64,000 bases of DNA. It comes from Synechococcus sp. UW140. Its GTDB lineage: Bacteria > Cyanobacteriota > Cyanobacteriia > PCC-6307 > Cyanobiaceae. The stretch is taken from contig NZ_UCOB01000012.1 in assembly GCF_900474295.1 (NCBI RefSeq), forward strand, positions 62,001 to 126,000. Direction: 5' to 3'. Below are positions 18,308 through 29,736 of the stretch, in pieces; positions within the stretch are counted from its first letter, which is position 1, and each line of letters begins with the position of its first letter. The position numbers were made by a program, and so were the translations under genes. A model generated the notes under the pieces. The model saw only the letters and a program-made list of their open reading frames with translations, was not told the DNA's origin and made no database searches.

Positions 18308-19439
18308 TTCTCGTGGCTCTCAGCGGCGTCTGCTCGTGTTTGCACCCACCCGGCGTGCCGCTTCTGAAACCTTTGTGCGCGCCAATCTGGCGGGGTTGCC
18401 CTTTGCGGTGCAGGCCTATTTCGGTGACGAGTGCCCTTGGCGTCAGCCAGATCGCTGCGCCTACGGCATGTCTGTTTGGCTTAGCAAGGTGTTCACGCGA
18501 CTGGGCTGGTTGCGAGTGGCCGGATGGCCTGCAGCTCGTGTCGCTGAGGTGCTGATTCGTCGGCATCAGCCTGATCTCATGATGGCGGAATTCGGATTCC
18601 ATGCGGTGCGGGTGATGGATGCCGCCAAAGCCACTGGTGTTCCCCTTGTGGTGCATTTCCGTGGCTCGGATCTGTCTGCCCAGTGCAAAGTCGGGGTGTT
18701 GAAATCGCGGTATCGCCATTTGCTCCGATTCGCTGATGGCGTGATCTGCAAGTCGGAGCCGATGGCGCAAACGCTGCGGCAGTTGGGAGCTAACCCATCT
18801 CGCCTGCTTATTAGTGCCTCAGGTGCCAATACAGCTCTCTTTTATGGCAGCAATCCGTCTCAGGCTGCACCAGTGTTTTTGGCGGTTGGCCGTTTTGTCC
18901 CGAAGAAAGGTCCCCTCCACACGATTAGGGCCTTTCAGCAGCAGCCGTTAGGTCAGTTGTGGATGGTGGGGGAAGGGCCACTGCTTTTGCAGGCAGAGGC
19001 TCTTGTGCAAGACCTTGGCCTTCAGGATCGCGTTCGCTTTTTTGGTGCGTTGCCGCAGGTCAAGGTGGCTGCCTTGATGCGGGAGGCACGGGTGTTCGTG
19101 CAGCATTCTTTGGTCGCTGCGGATGGCGACAGTGAGGGCAATCCTGTGTCAGTGATGGAAGCGCAGCTGAGTGGTTTACCTGTGGTGGCCACCCGTCATG
19201 GTGGAATCCCTGAGGTGGTGCTCGATCAGCAGACGGGCTGTCTTGTGGAGGAAGGAGATGTGTCGGGCATGGCAGCGGCGATGCAGCATTTGATGGCAGA
19301 TCCTCTGCTAGCGGAGTGCTACGGCGCCGCTGGTCGGCGCCAAATCCTGGCGGGTTTCACACTTGAACACCACCTTCAGGACGTCACCAAGTTTCTGGAG
19401 ATGGTGATGGATTCCCATCGTTTGAGGTTGCGCGCATGA
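18300..19439 (+). CDS. GT4 glycosyltransferase
   Basis: The 379-residue protein has an N-terminal acceptor domain with the SETFVRANL segment typical of colanic-acid-type GT4 enzymes, LVVHFRGSDLS in the middle, and a donor domain starting FLAVGRFVPKKGP and continuing to the EX7E site SEGNPVSVMEAQLSGLPVVAT followed by HGGIPEVV. These features point to a retaining transferase using a nucleotide hexose. The start lies within the end of the double-GT4 gene and the stop overlaps the ATG of the sulfotransferase by 4 bases, so it is tightly coupled on both sides. Sugar specificity is not deducible. Confidence 0.9.
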   Translation: MADSRGSQRRLLVFAPTRRAASETFVRANLAGLPFAVQAYFGDECPWRQPDRCAYGMSVWLSKVFTRLGWLRVAGWPAARVAEVLIRRHQPDLMMAEFGFHAVRVMDAAKATGVPLVVHFRGSDLSAQCKVGVLKSRYRHLLRFADGVICKSEPMAQTLRQLGANPSRLLISASGANTALFYGSNPSQAAPVFLAVGRFVPKKGPLHTIRAFQQQPLGQLWMVGEGPLLLQAEALVQDLGLQDRVRFFGALPQVKVAALMREARVFVQHSLVAADGDSEGNPVSVMEAQLSGLPVVATRHGGIPEVVLDQQTGCLVEEGDVSGMAAAMQHLMADPLLAECYGAAGRRQILAGFTLEHHLQDVTKFLEMVMDSHRLRLRA

Positions 19440-20305
19440 GTGCTCCCAAGTTCCGTCTGCTGCTGATTCGAGGCCTTGGTCACAGCGGTACCACCATCCT
19501 GGATCTTGCACTTGGCGCCCACCCTCAGATCACCGGCCTTGGCGAAGCCGTGCGCCTGTTGCAAAAGCCTGCCCCAGGCGAGACACATCGGGGGCCCGCC
19601 CAATTGCGAGGTGAATTGCGTCATGAACGTCTTTGCACCTGTGGTCAGGTGGCGGCGCAATGTCCTGTGTGGGGACCAATGTTGGATTGGCTCCCTGCCC
19701 ATGATGATGAGCCCTTGCCTGTGAAGTTGGCCTATCTGCTGGAGACCTTGCGTTGCAGCAGTCCTGAGGGCTCGTGGTCGTCCCAGTGGGTGGTGGAGTC
19801 ATTTCAGGATGATTTCATTCTGCCGATGCTTGAGGATCCCTCGGTTGAGGTGAGGGTCATTCATCTCACCCGAGATGTGCGCAGTTGGGTGCATTCCAGG
19901 TCTCGGGATGGTCAGAAAAAAGGTGTTTGGTTGCCGGGCCTCCGCCCGTTATTGCGCTGGTGGCGCCTTAGTTCCCGCCATGAGCGGCTACTTCAAGGGT
20001 CTGGTAAGCCCGTGTTTCGACTCGGTTACGAGGAGTTGGCCTTGGATCCTGAGCACGCTCTTCAGCGTCTTTGTCATTGGTTGGGGTTGGAGTTCCGGCA
20101 AGAGATGTTGCAGCCACTGGTGTATTCCCGCAGTCATATCTTGTCCGGTAATCGGATGCGGTTTGATTCCAGTAAGGGTCGGGCGATTCGCTACGACGGT
20201 GCCTGGATGTCTGCCCCAGCTGGGGTGGCGCAACTGGCCTTGTCGCTTCCGTGGTTGTCGAAGCTGAATCAGAGACTTGTGTATTCAACTGTGCGTCAAC
20301 GGTGA
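19436..20305 (+). CDS. PAPS-dependent sulfotransferase family protein
   Basis: The 289-residue protein has the 5'-phosphosulfate-binding loop GLGHSGTT (residues 14-21) directly after the first strand and a 3'-phosphate-binding segment VIHLTRDVRSWVHSRSRDG in mid-protein, the two halves of the PAPS site. A cysteine-rich insert (LCTCGQVAAQCPVW) also occurs in the homologous 40200-41090 product (LCSCHRLAPEQCPFW), so the two belong to one subgroup. It likely transfers sulfate from PAPS to a sugar hydroxyl of the glycan made by the preceding transferases, to which it is translationally coupled. The 3' end overlaps the convergent membrane-protein gene by 10 bases. Confidence 0.87.
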   Translation: MSAPKFRLLLIRGLGHSGTTILDLALGAHPQITGLGEAVRLLQKPAPGETHRGPAQLRGELRHERLCTCGQVAAQCPVWGPMLDWLPAHDDEPLPVKLAYLLETLRCSSPEGSWSSQWVVESFQDDFILPMLEDPSVEVRVIHLTRDVRSWVHSRSRDGQKKGVWLPGLRPLLRWWRLSSRHERLLQGSGKPVFRLGYEELALDPEHALQRLCHWLGLEFRQEMLQPLVYSRSHILSGNRMRFDSSKGRAIRYDGAWMSAPAGVAQLALSLPWLSKLNQRLVYSTVRQR

Positions 20306-22125
20306 CGATAGATTTTGCCCTGACTGAGCGAGGGGTCAAAGTCATAAATCAGTTCGTAGTCGCTGAGATCTATCTTGTATTTTCTTAGCTTCTTTCCAGA
20401 GTCGATGTTCAGAAAGAAATCTCCACGCTGTGGTTGGTATGTTGAGCCTTTGTTGATGCCTGCGATGATGCGTATCTCTCGGGTGTCTGGATCCATGTAA
20501 ATCAAGCGGTCAAACTGCAGAGACCGTAGGTATTCCGAGTGCTTGAACCAGGATTTGGAGAAAATTAGATTAACTGGGCGCCCTGCTTCTTTAGTTGTTT
20601 GTGCTAAGCGAATCGTTTCTTGAAGTGTGGCCTGCCAGGAGCGCTGGGTCGCGCGTATGTCGCTGACCTGGTTGTGAAAGGAGGTAGGTGACGTGTGTTC
20701 AATGCCAATCACGACAGCGCTCAACGCGGTGCCCGCGAGGGCGAGTTTGCTGGTGGGCCATCTCTTGTGCAGGCGGGTTGCGATCCAGGCAGACCAGGCC
20801 ATGAGGATGTCGAGCGTGGCGACCAGTTGGATCGGCAGGGCCATGTAGCTGCTGCTTTTGAAGCCCACTAGAGCGAAGAGTGCTGCTCCGTAGGCCATGG
20901 CACCTGCGTTCAGGCTGTCGAGCAGGTTGGCTTTGGATTGCCCGCGAAGCACATGAATCAGCCTGATCAGGCTGTAGCTGATCAGTGCAACAGTGCGCAC
21001 GTCTGGCACGAAGAGGGAGAAGCGCAGATTGGCGTCGTAGCGCTCAACTCCAGCGGCTATCCCTGGCAAATAACTCAACCAGATGAAAGCCGCCAGAAAG
21101 AAGAGCAGCAGGCAGAGCAGGGCGATTTCTAGTCTGTAGGCATGCAGCCATTGTTGACGTGAGGTTTGCTTCCAGCTTGGATACAAGCTGTGCATACCAA
21201 GAGAACCCAGGACGATGGTCGCCATCGCCGGAACGACAAAAAGAAGAATGCCGATGTCTTTGGTGAAACAGCCGATGAGCGCGAAAACTAAGGCAATTAG
21301 TGCGTATTTATCTTGTTTGGAGCGTTGATAGATTAGATAGATTAGGCCAAAGAGTGCTAAGCAAAGGGTGAGGATCCGCTCGCTATAAATGAACTGAAAA
21401 TAGTTGTATGCGGCGGATGGTGTGAAGAGGTAAATGAGGCAACCGATCAGGCTGACCCCGGCTGTTGTTTGATGCGGCCGCAAGGCCTGAATCAGTTTGA
21501 TACCTGCCAGAAGAGTGATGATCAGCTCCAGGGCATTGGCCAAGGCCCAGACCTTCGGAAAGGGTGTGAACCAGCTCAGAAGATGGATGTCTTGGTGAGA
21601 GAGAGGGAAGAAGCGGAAGTCATTGCGTCCTCTCACTTCCGAGATCAATGACCAGCGGATCGAGAAATTATTAGTGAGTTGGTTCGCCTGAATGTCGTCA
21701 TACCAGGTGACAATTTCTTTGTAGAACCAGCTCGCATCGGCAACCATGATTGCGGCGTAGGCGATCAGGATGGTTGTGGTGACCGGATGGCGTCGCATCC
21801 ATCGGCTGATTCGGGCTGCCAGCGCAATAGCATCGAGCTGAGGTTTTGGTTTGCTGCTCTTCCACGCAGCGATGAGCAGAAGTGACGCAGTTGCCACAAG
21901 CGTGGTGATCAAGATGCCATGGCTCACCTCGTTGTAGGTGTGCACATCAATCAGTAGCTCTGAGGCGGTCTTGTTGAAGGAGCGGAGCCACTGCCCTAGC
22001 AGTAAGCCGATGGCGACCAGGATGGATCCTGTCAGGGCAATTCGCCCTGACCAGGCGCTCCATGTGGATGGATCGCGACGGTCTGCCGTTGCTGGTTGCT
22101 TGTTCAGGTTGTCTGCTCCGCCCAT
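20296..22125 (-). CDS. multi-spanning membrane protein, second of two tandem paralogues
   Basis: This 609-residue protein has roughly ten or more hydrophobic helices and belongs to no family I can name. It is clearly paralogous to the product of the upstream gene (22130-23980): shared blocks include ASWFYKEIVTWYDDIQAN (residues 131-148), RNDFRF, LSWFTPF, FIYSERILTL, SSYMALPIQLVA and a soluble C-terminal tail with GSTYQPQRGDFFLNID. The acidic pair in WYDDI sits in the predicted first large loop, where GT-C-fold transferases keep their catalytic Asp/Glu, so a lipid-linked-sugar transferase is a reasonable hypothesis, not an identification. Only 4 bases separate it from its paralogue, and kdsA lies just upstream of both. 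Confidence 0.8.
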   Translation of the reverse strand: MGGADNLNKQPATADRRDPSTWSAWSGRIALTGSILVAIGLLLGQWLRSFNKTASELLIDVHTYNEVSHGILITTLVATASLLLIAAWKSSKPKPQLDAIALAARISRWMRRHPVTTTILIAYAAIMVADASWFYKEIVTWYDDIQANQLTNNFSIRWSLISEVRGRNDFRFFPLSHQDIHLLSWFTPFPKVWALANALELIITLLAGIKLIQALRPHQTTAGVSLIGCLIYLFTPSAAYNYFQFIYSERILTLCLALFGLIYLIYQRSKQDKYALIALVFALIGCFTKDIGILLFVVPAMATIVLGSLGMHSLYPSWKQTSRQQWLHAYRLEIALLCLLLFFLAAFIWLSYLPGIAAGVERYDANLRFSLFVPDVRTVALISYSLIRLIHVLRGQSKANLLDSLNAGAMAYGAALFALVGFKSSSYMALPIQLVATLDILMAWSAWIATRLHKRWPTSKLALAGTALSAVVIGIEHTSPTSFHNQVSDIRATQRSWQATLQETIRLAQTTKEAGRPVNLIFSKSWFKHSEYLRSLQFDRLIYMDPDTREIRIIAGINKGSTYQPQRGDFFLNIDSGKKLRKYKIDLSDYELIYDFDPSLSQGKIYRHR

Positions 22126-22129
22126 GCTG

Positions 22130-23980
22130 TCAGCGGCGTTTGATATAGATATGGCCGTTGCTCACATCTGGGCTGAATTTGTAGATAGCTTCGAAGTGTT
22201 TGATATTGATGCCGAATTCCTTGATGCGGCGTTTTCCGGTGTCGAGGTCAAGAAAGAAATCGCCTGGTTGTGGTGTGTAAGAGTTTCCTTTATTTTTTCC
22301 ATCGATGATCAGATAGTTGTGAGTATCTTCGTTGAGATAAATTAGCCGGTCGTAGTGCAGTCTTTTGAGGTGGTTGAATCTGCGAAACCATGATTTAGAG
22401 ATGATCACATTCACTTCGTTGCCTTTCTCCTTTGCTTCTCTCAGCACCAGGGCCGACTGATTGAACGTAGCTCTCCAGGAGCGATGGGTGCGCATGATGT
22501 CTTTGACGCGTGAATAGGCATTACCTGGAAACTGAAGCTCGGTATAGATCAACGCCGCAGTTGTAAATAAACCTGCTGCAGTGAGAGCTTGATTGCTGAG
22601 GTTGTGTTCGAGCCAGGGTCTTGGCCCGATGCACCAGAGCACCAGGATGTCGGTCACGGCGACCAGGTGCATGGGTAGGGCCATGTAGTTCGATGAGCTA
22701 TAGCCAACCAGCCAGTACAGTCCGCCCACGTAGCTCAGGGCTGCCACATTGGCTGCGTCGAGAGGGGTGAAGTTGCTGCCTTTGAGCCAGATTTGAGCTG
22801 CTCTGAAGCAGATGTATGCGGTGAGAATCGCAAGGCGCCCATCTGGTTCGAACTGCACCATGGTTAAGTCGGCGTCGTAGCGCTGCTCGCCGACGAAGAT
22901 GCTGGGCAGGTAGGTGAGATAGAGGAAGGATGTGACGAAAAATAGTGAGAGCAGCAAAAGCTGCAATTCGAACTGATAGTGGTTTACCCAGAGTTTCAAG
23001 TTTTGGGCTGAGAGTTTTGGCGTTTCTGCTTTGCGATCGAGTTGACCACTAATCAGCATCGCTGCCGCTGGAACGACAAACAGAATGATTGCTGTGTCTT
23101 TGCAGAACGCGCCCAGGAGTGCAGCTCCAAGTGCTGTATTTGCGGCTCGAGTCGATCGGCTGGTTTGATAGTCAATGTAGTTCCATAGGAAAATGGCAAA
23201 CAACAGGGTGAGCATTCGCTCGCTGTAGATGAACTGCATGTAGCTGAAGGCGCTCGGTGCAGTGGCGATGAACAGCAGGCTGAACATCAGCAGTATTTCT
23301 TTGGCCTGTGGTGATTGGGTCGTTCGCTTGATGATTCGCACGCCGAGAGCAATGGTGGCGATCAGTTCAATCGCATTGAAAATCATCCAGACCTTCACGT
23401 ATGGCGTGAACCAGCTGAAAATCTGAAGGTCTGCAAAGGCAAGGGGATAAAAGCGAAAATCATTCCGCGTCAGCGTTTCGCTGATCAAGTTGGCTTTGAG
23501 CGAAAAATTGTTGAGCAGATTGTTGGCATAGATGTCGTCGTACCAGCCAATGATTTCCTTGTAAAACCAGCTCGCTTCGTGGATGAGAAATGCTGATGTC
23601 GCGGCAAGCACAAGGCATGCCAGAGGCTGCATCTTGATTTGTGCCCACAGCTGAGCGATCAGTCCGGATCTGGATGCCGACTGTTGGCTTGGCTCCACGC
23701 TCTTGGTCTGTTCAGGACTGTCCTGTTTCAGGCAGCTTTCTCGCCACAGCCAGACCAACAGCGCCATCACGATGCCAAGCCAAAGGCCATGGCTGGCCAG
23801 GTTGTAATGCAGCAGCGTTGCTGCAGCTTCCGATGATTCTGTCGACGGCCACTGCTCACGATGGAGCCGCAACCAGTGCCCAAGGCCTAGGGCCACGGCG
23901 ATGAGGCTGAGCAAGCTGGCGACAGCCCAGGCCATCGCCTGAGCTCGAACGGCTGAGGTGGAAGGTTGCGCCTGTTTCAA
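22130..23980 (-). CDS. multi-spanning membrane protein, first of two tandem paralogues
   Basis: A 616-residue polytopic protein with a first helix at about 15-37 and many further helices. It shares with its downstream neighbour a string of conserved blocks: EASWFYKEIIGWYDDIYAN (136-154), RNDFRFYPL, FSWFTPYVKVW, FIYSERMLTLL, SSNYMALPMHLVAVTDIL and, near the C-terminus, SWFRRFNHLKRLHYDRLIYL and NSYTPQPGDFFLDLDTGK. The WYDDI block in the first periplasmic loop resembles the position of catalytic acids in GT-C enzymes, although no HPP or similar second motif is evident. It begins 10 bases after kdsA, hence an operon kdsA-paralogue 1-paralogue 2. A role in handling KDO-containing glycan at the membrane is inference from this linkage. 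Confidence 0.8.
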   Translation of the reverse strand: MKQAQPSTSAVRAQAMAWAVASLLSLIAVALGLGHWLRLHREQWPSTESSEAAATLLHYNLASHGLWLGIVMALLVWLWRESCLKQDSPEQTKSVEPSQQSASRSGLIAQLWAQIKMQPLACLVLAATSAFLIHEASWFYKEIIGWYDDIYANNLLNNFSLKANLISETLTRNDFRFYPLAFADLQIFSWFTPYVKVWMIFNAIELIATIALGVRIIKRTTQSPQAKEILLMFSLLFIATAPSAFSYMQFIYSERMLTLLFAIFLWNYIDYQTSRSTRAANTALGAALLGAFCKDTAIILFVVPAAAMLISGQLDRKAETPKLSAQNLKLWVNHYQFELQLLLLSLFFVTSFLYLTYLPSIFVGEQRYDADLTMVQFEPDGRLAILTAYICFRAAQIWLKGSNFTPLDAANVAALSYVGGLYWLVGYSSSNYMALPMHLVAVTDILVLWCIGPRPWLEHNLSNQALTAAGLFTTAALIYTELQFPGNAYSRVKDIMRTHRSWRATFNQSALVLREAKEKGNEVNVIISKSWFRRFNHLKRLHYDRLIYLNEDTHNYLIIDGKNKGNSYTPQPGDFFLDLDTGKRRIKEFGINIKHFEAIYKFSPDVSNGHIYIKRR

Positions 23981-23990
23981 GGTCAGCGGC

Positions 23991-25626
<1,636 letters not shown>

Positions 25627-25627
<1 letters not shown>

Positions 25628-26433
25628 TGACGATTCAGCGTTCCGTTGTGGCAGTGCCGGCGCGGTTGGCCTCCTCCCGCTTGCCCGACAAGGTGCTGGC
25701 AGACATCGGCGGCAAGCCGATGCTCCAGCGGGTGCTCGAGCAATGCGCCAAGGCCACGGGGCCTGCGGCGGTGGTGCTCTGCACCGATAGCCAGCGTTTG
25801 CAGGCTCTGGCAGAAGGCTGGGGGTTCCCGGTGCTGATGACGTCTGAGGCCTGTAGCTCTGGCAGCGAAAGGATTGCCTCGGTCGCCGATCAGTTGGTGG
25901 CGATGGCTTGGGGTCAGGTGGCTGATCGCTGGGATGTCCCAACCCGTGCTGAGCGTCTGGTCAGCACGGCGGTGATCAATGTGCAGGGGGATCAGCCGTT
26001 TCTGGAGCCAGATGTGGTCACCGCGATGGTGGAGGAATTCGGCCGGCGTGATCCGGTGCCTGCTGTGGTGACACCGGTGTATCGGCTCAAACCCGACACC
26101 ATCCACAACCCAGCTGTGGTGAAGACGTTGCTGGCCCATGACGGTCGGGCGCTCTATTTCTGTCGCTCCGCGATTCCCCATGTCCGCGATGTGGACCCGT
26201 CTGAGTGGCATCAGCACACCGACTACTGGGGCCATGTGGGCATGTATGGCTTCCGCGGCGATGTTCTGGCCGCCTGGAATCAGTTGCCTGCCTCGCCTCT
26301 TGAGGATTTAGAGCGGCTCGAGCAGCTGCGGCTGATTGAGGCCGGCCTCACGATCGCGACCTTCCCGGTGAAGGGCACGTCACTGTCGGTGGACACCGCC
26401 GAACAGCTCGAGGAGGCCCGGGCTCTGGTCTGA
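25627..26433 (+). CDS. kdsB: 3-deoxy-manno-octulosonate cytidylyltransferase (CMP-KDO synthetase)
   Basis: The 268-residue protein has the KdsB signatures VVAVPARLASSRLPDKVL at the N-terminus, TSEACSSGSERIA, INVQGDQPFLEP with the metal-binding Asp, and later LYFCRSAIPHVRD, HVGMYGFR and SPLEDLERLEQLR, and VDTAEQLEEA at the end. It activates KDO with CTP to give CMP-KDO. I use the ATG at 25627, overlapping the stop of the preceding transferase, over an in-frame start nine bases earlier. A diverged remnant of a second kdsB copy follows the next gene at 28717-28855. Confidence 0.97.
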
Positions 26434-26505
26434 CTGACGGCCGAAACCACAAACCATCAATAGCTTGAGGCTTGTGCCCATAGCCCCCGCGGGGGGCGAT
26501 GTGTC

Positions 26506-28695
26506 GTGTCTGAGCTCAAATGTCCCTTCGCTGGCCATACCGGTGCCGTCACCCCAGCGGCCCACACGGGCCATCGGCAGTGGTGGCCCAATCAGATTGA
26601 TCTCGGCCTGCTGCATCAGCACCATCCAGCCTCCAATCCCTTGGGGGATGCCTTCGACTACCCCGCCGCCTTCGCTGGCCTGGACCTGGCGGCCTTGAAG
26701 GCGGATCTGGCGGTGCTGATGACCGATTCCCAGGATTGGTGGCCAGCGGATTGGGGCCATTACGGCGGTCTGTTCATCCGCCTGGCTTGGCACAGCGCCG
26801 GCACCTACCGCAGCGCCGACGGGCGCGGTGGTGCCGGTCACGGTAATCAGCGTTTTGCCCCTCTCAACAGCTGGCCGGACAACACCAATCTCGACAAGGC
26901 CAGGCGGCTGCTCTGGCCGCTGAAACGCAAGTACGGCAATGCCATTTCCTGGGCGGATCTGATCATCCTCAGCGGCAATGTGGCCCTGGAATCGATGGGG
27001 TTCCGCACCTTCGGTTTTTCCGGGGGCCGTACCGACATCTGGCAGCCCGAAGAGGATGTGTTCTGGGGCAAGGAAACCGATTGGCTGGCGGATGAGCGCC
27101 ACAACACTGATGGCGGGCTGGATCAGCCGCTGGCGGCTGTCGAGATGGGTCTGATCTACGTCAACCCTGAGGGTCCCCACGGTCATCCGGATCCCGTGGC
27201 CTCCGGTCTGGAAGTGCGCGACACGTTCGCTCGGATGGGGATGACGGTGGACGAGACCGTTGCCCTGGTGGCGGGTGGCCACACCTTCGGCAAATGCCAC
27301 GGCGCGGCTCCGGCATCCCACCTTGAGGCGGAACCCGAGGGGGCTGAATTACATCAGCAGGGCCTGGGCTGGCACAACCGCTTCGAGAGCGGCAAGGGGG
27401 AATACACCATCACCAGCGGCATTGAAGGGGCCTGGAAACCCCACCCCACCCGCTGGGACCAGGGCTACTTCGAGATGATGTTTACCTACGACTGGGAGCT
27501 CACCAAGAGTCCGGCCGGGGCCTGGCAGTGGGTGGCGAAGGATGTGAAGCCGGAGCACAGGGTTCCCGATGCCCATGTTCCTGGCCGGTCGTCCGCGCCG
27601 ATCATGACCACGGCGGATCTGTCGTTGCGGCACGATCCGGTGATGGAGCCTGTGGCGCGCCGCTTTTACCAGGATCAGGACGCCTTCGCCAATGCCTTCG
27701 CCCGGGCTTGGTTCAAGCTCACCCATCGGGATCTGGGCCCCCGTGCTCTCTATCTCGGTCCGGATGTTCCCCAGGAGGTGCAGATCTGGCAGGACCCAGT
27801 GCCAGCTCTGGATCATCCGCTGATCGGTGAGCCCGAGATCCAGGCCCTGAAGCAGCGGGTTCTGGCCAGCGGCTGCAGCATCGGGGCCCTGGTGGGCACG
27901 GCTTGGGGTTCGGCATCAACGTTCCGTGGCTCCGATCGCCGTGGTGGTGCCAATGGTGGCCGGATCCGCCTTCAGCCCCAGAACACCTGGGAGGTCAATG
28001 ACCCAGAGCAGCTGCGCACGGTGCTGCAGGCGCTCGAGACGGTGCAGCAGCAGTTCAACGCTGAGGCCCCCGGTGGTCAGCAGGTCTCGATGGCTGATCT
28101 GATCATTCTGGCTGGGTGTGCCGCCGTGGAACAGGCTGGTGGTGGTGGTGGTCACAGCCTGACGGTGCCGTTCATCCCCGGACGGACGGATGCATCCGCG
28201 GATCAGACCGACACCGCATCGTTCAATGTGCTGAAGCCGATCGCCGATGGCTTCCGCAACTGGCAGCGCAGTGGTCTGCCGGTGCGTGCGGAGGAGTGTC
28301 TGGTGGACCGCTCCCAGTTGCTGGGGCTTAGTGCTCCGGAGATGACGGTGCTGCTCGCTGGTTTACGGGTCTTGGGTGCCAACACTGGCGGCAACCGCCA
28401 GGGGGTCTTCACCGACCGCGTCGGCGTATTGAGCAATGACTTCTGTGTGAATCTGCTCGACATGTCGACCCGCTGGTCTCCCACCAGTGAGGCGATGGAG
28501 GCTTACATCGGCCGAGATTCCCATGGTGCTCAACGCTGGACAGCGAGCCGAGCCGATCTCGTGTTCGGCTCCAACAGCCAGCTGCGGGCCATTGTGGAGG
28601 TCTATGCCCAGGACGATGGCGCCAGTCGTTTTGTCGCCGATTTCGTTCAGGCCTGGGTGAAGGTGATGAACCTCGATCGCTTTGATCTGCGCTGA
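26506..28695 (+). CDS. katG: catalase-peroxidase
   Basis: The 729-residue protein (GTG start) is a full KatG with both duplicated domains. The N-terminal domain has [19 protein letters not shown] with the distal Arg-Trp-His, [10 protein letters not shown] with the Tyr and DTFARMGM with the Met of the Trp-Tyr-Met adduct, and [13 protein letters not shown] with the proximal His. The C-terminal, heme-free half begins near [13 protein letters not shown]. The enzyme removes hydrogen peroxide as catalase and peroxidase. It has nothing to do with glycans, yet it is inserted between kdsB and a remnant of another kdsB, which makes it look like a passenger. KatG is patchily distributed among marine picocyanobacteria. 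The 72-base gap from kdsB could hold its promoter. Confidence 0.98.
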   Translation: MSELKCPFAGHTGAVTPAAHTGHRQWWPNQIDLGLLHQHHPASNPLGDAFDYPAAFAGLDLAALKADLAVLMTDSQDWWPADWGHYGGLFIRLAWHSAGTYRSADGRGGAGHGNQRFAPLNSWPDNTNLDKARRLLWPLKRKYGNAISWADLIILSGNVALESMGFRTFGFSGGRTDIWQPEEDVFWGKETDWLADERHNTDGGLDQPLAAVEMGLIYVNPEGPHGHPDPVASGLEVRDTFARMGMTVDETVALVAGGHTFGKCHGAAPASHLEAEPEGAELHQQGLGWHNRFESGKGEYTITSGIEGAWKPHPTRWDQGYFEMMFTYDWELTKSPAGAWQWVAKDVKPEHRVPDAHVPGRSSAPIMTTADLSLRHDPVMEPVARRFYQDQDAFANAFARAWFKLTHRDLGPRALYLGPDVPQEVQIWQDPVPALDHPLIGEPEIQALKQRVLASGCSIGALVGTAWGSASTFRGSDRRGGANGGRIRLQPQNTWEVNDPEQLRTVLQALETVQQQFNAEAPGGQQVSMADLIILAGCAAVEQAGGGGGHSLTVPFIPGRTDASADQTDTASFNVLKPIADGFRNWQRSGLPVRAEECLVDRSQLLGLSAPEMTVLLAGLRVLGANTGGNRQGVFTDRVGVLSNDFCVNLLDMSTRWSPTSEAMEAYIGRDSHGAQRWTASRADLVFGSNSQLRAIVEVYAQDDGASRFVADFVQAWVKVMNLDRFDLR

Positions 28696-28716
28696 CTCAT
28701 CGCTTCCCTCAATTGG

Positions 28717-28855
28717 TGCCGCTCCGCGATCCCCCACGTTCGTGATCTTGATCTCGCCGCTTGAGGATTTAGAGCGCCTAGGGCAGTTGCGCTTGATCGA
28801 AGCAGGTCAAACGATCGCCACCTTCTTGGTGGGAAGCACATCGTTGTCGGTTTAG
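28717..28855 (+). pseudogene. decayed fragment of a second kdsB
   Basis: Two pieces of KdsB can be read in different frames: CRSAIPHVRD (28717-28746), then, after a deletion of roughly 120 bases relative to the intact gene, SPLEDLERLGQLRLIEAG and TIATFLVGSTSLSV ending in TAG (28754-28855). They correspond to the intact gene at about 26158-26187 and 26293-26394. The nucleotide match is clear but diverged, so this is not a recent duplication. The fragment starts 21 bases after katG and its last bases overlap the stop codon of the convergent sulfotransferase gene. Confidence 0.85.
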
Positions 28856-29736
28856 CGTTTGCACCAGCGGCTGGCGGTGGGCCATAGGTGATTGAAATCG
28901 AGAGCGGGAAGCACTTTGGTGGCCGTTTGCAGATCCTTGGCCTGTAGCTGGCCTATCTGGGCAAGCAGGTCATCGGGGATCACCGTGGCCGTGGCACTCA
29001 CGTTCACCTTCTCAGTCCACGCCGGTTCCTGGTACGGGATTGTCAGATAGCGGCAGAGGTCTGCGTAGGTCTTTGGGGTGAACAGGGTTTCGAACAGACC
29101 GATGAAGCAGTGCTCTAACCCAAAGGCTTGATCGAGTGCATCGAGGGTCTGGCCGTAGTTGCTGCGTAGACCTCGCCCTTTGGCCACTCTCTTCCGCAGG
29201 GTCTCCACTTCCAAGCCGGCATCCCGGAAGCCTTGCTTGCGCAGTTTCATGCGCTGACTGGAGATGATGCGCTCGATTGGATCGCGCATCAGGAACACCG
29301 GTTTGACAGGAATGCCACGCTGCTCAAAGCTGGCTTTGATCTCTTGCAGGGTCTCTGCGCTGAGCAGGGCATAGGAGGGGGTGATGTCGCCAGTGAGGCG
29401 GATCTGAGCTCCCCTGAGGTGTGGGCGCTGCAGCAGCCAGGCGAAATAGTCGGCATAGCGCTCCGGGTTGTGAATGAACCACTGGCGCAGCCAGGTGCGG
29501 GGTTGAATCCAGCTGCTGGGTTTGTTCAGCTGGATGTTGACCTGGCGGAAGCGGGAGAGTTCCGGCACTGTGCGCGCGTCGTGCACGTGGTACTCCTTCA
29601 GGCAGCCGAAGTCGGCGTCAGGGCGGCTGTGCAGTTGCTGATGCAGCCAGGAGGTGCCGGCTTTCTGTGCACCGACCCCAAGCAGAAAGCCCCCTGGTGT
29701 TCCAGCGGTTGTCAAGGGACTGGTTGGGTCAGTCAT
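28852..29736 (-). CDS. sulfotransferase family protein
   Basis: The 294-residue protein has the PAPS-binding loop LLGVGAQKAGTSWLHQQL (about 18-35) and a 3'-phosphate site VFLMRDPIERIISSQRMKLR, with the GDITPSYALLS segment that often contains the catalytic-region Thr/Ser. It is most like the product of 44607-45473 (same GVGAQKxGTSWLHxQL opening, CKEY and TGDxxPxYxxLS blocks), so this window has two members of that subgroup. ATG 29736 is chosen: it overlaps the kdsC stop by 8 bases, while the longer frame to 29880 is a shadow of kdsC. Co-translation with kdsC and kdsD suggests that a KDO-linked glycan is sulfated, which is inference. Confidence 0.88.
   Translation of the reverse strand: MTDPTSPLTTAGTPGGFLLGVGAQKAGTSWLHQQLHSRPDADFGCLKEYHVHDARTVPELSRFRQVNIQLNKPSSWIQPRTWLRQWFIHNPERYADYFAWLLQRPHLRGAQIRLTGDITPSYALLSAETLQEIKASFEQRGIPVKPVFLMRDPIERIISSQRMKLRKQGFRDAGLEVETLRKRVAKGRGLRSNYGQTLDALDQAFGLEHCFIGLFETLFTPKTYADLCRYLTIPYQEPAWTEKVNVSATATVIPDDLLAQIGQLQAKDLQTATKVLPALDFNHLWPTASRWCKR

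Noticed and set aside
26380-27321. 313-codon open frame opposite katG
   Set aside because: Antisense to KatG's conserved N-terminal domain and without any recognisable feature.
28141-28160. GGT repeat in katG as a possible microsatellite
   Set aside because: It encodes a short Gly run in a normal KatG frame and is too short to suggest phase variation.
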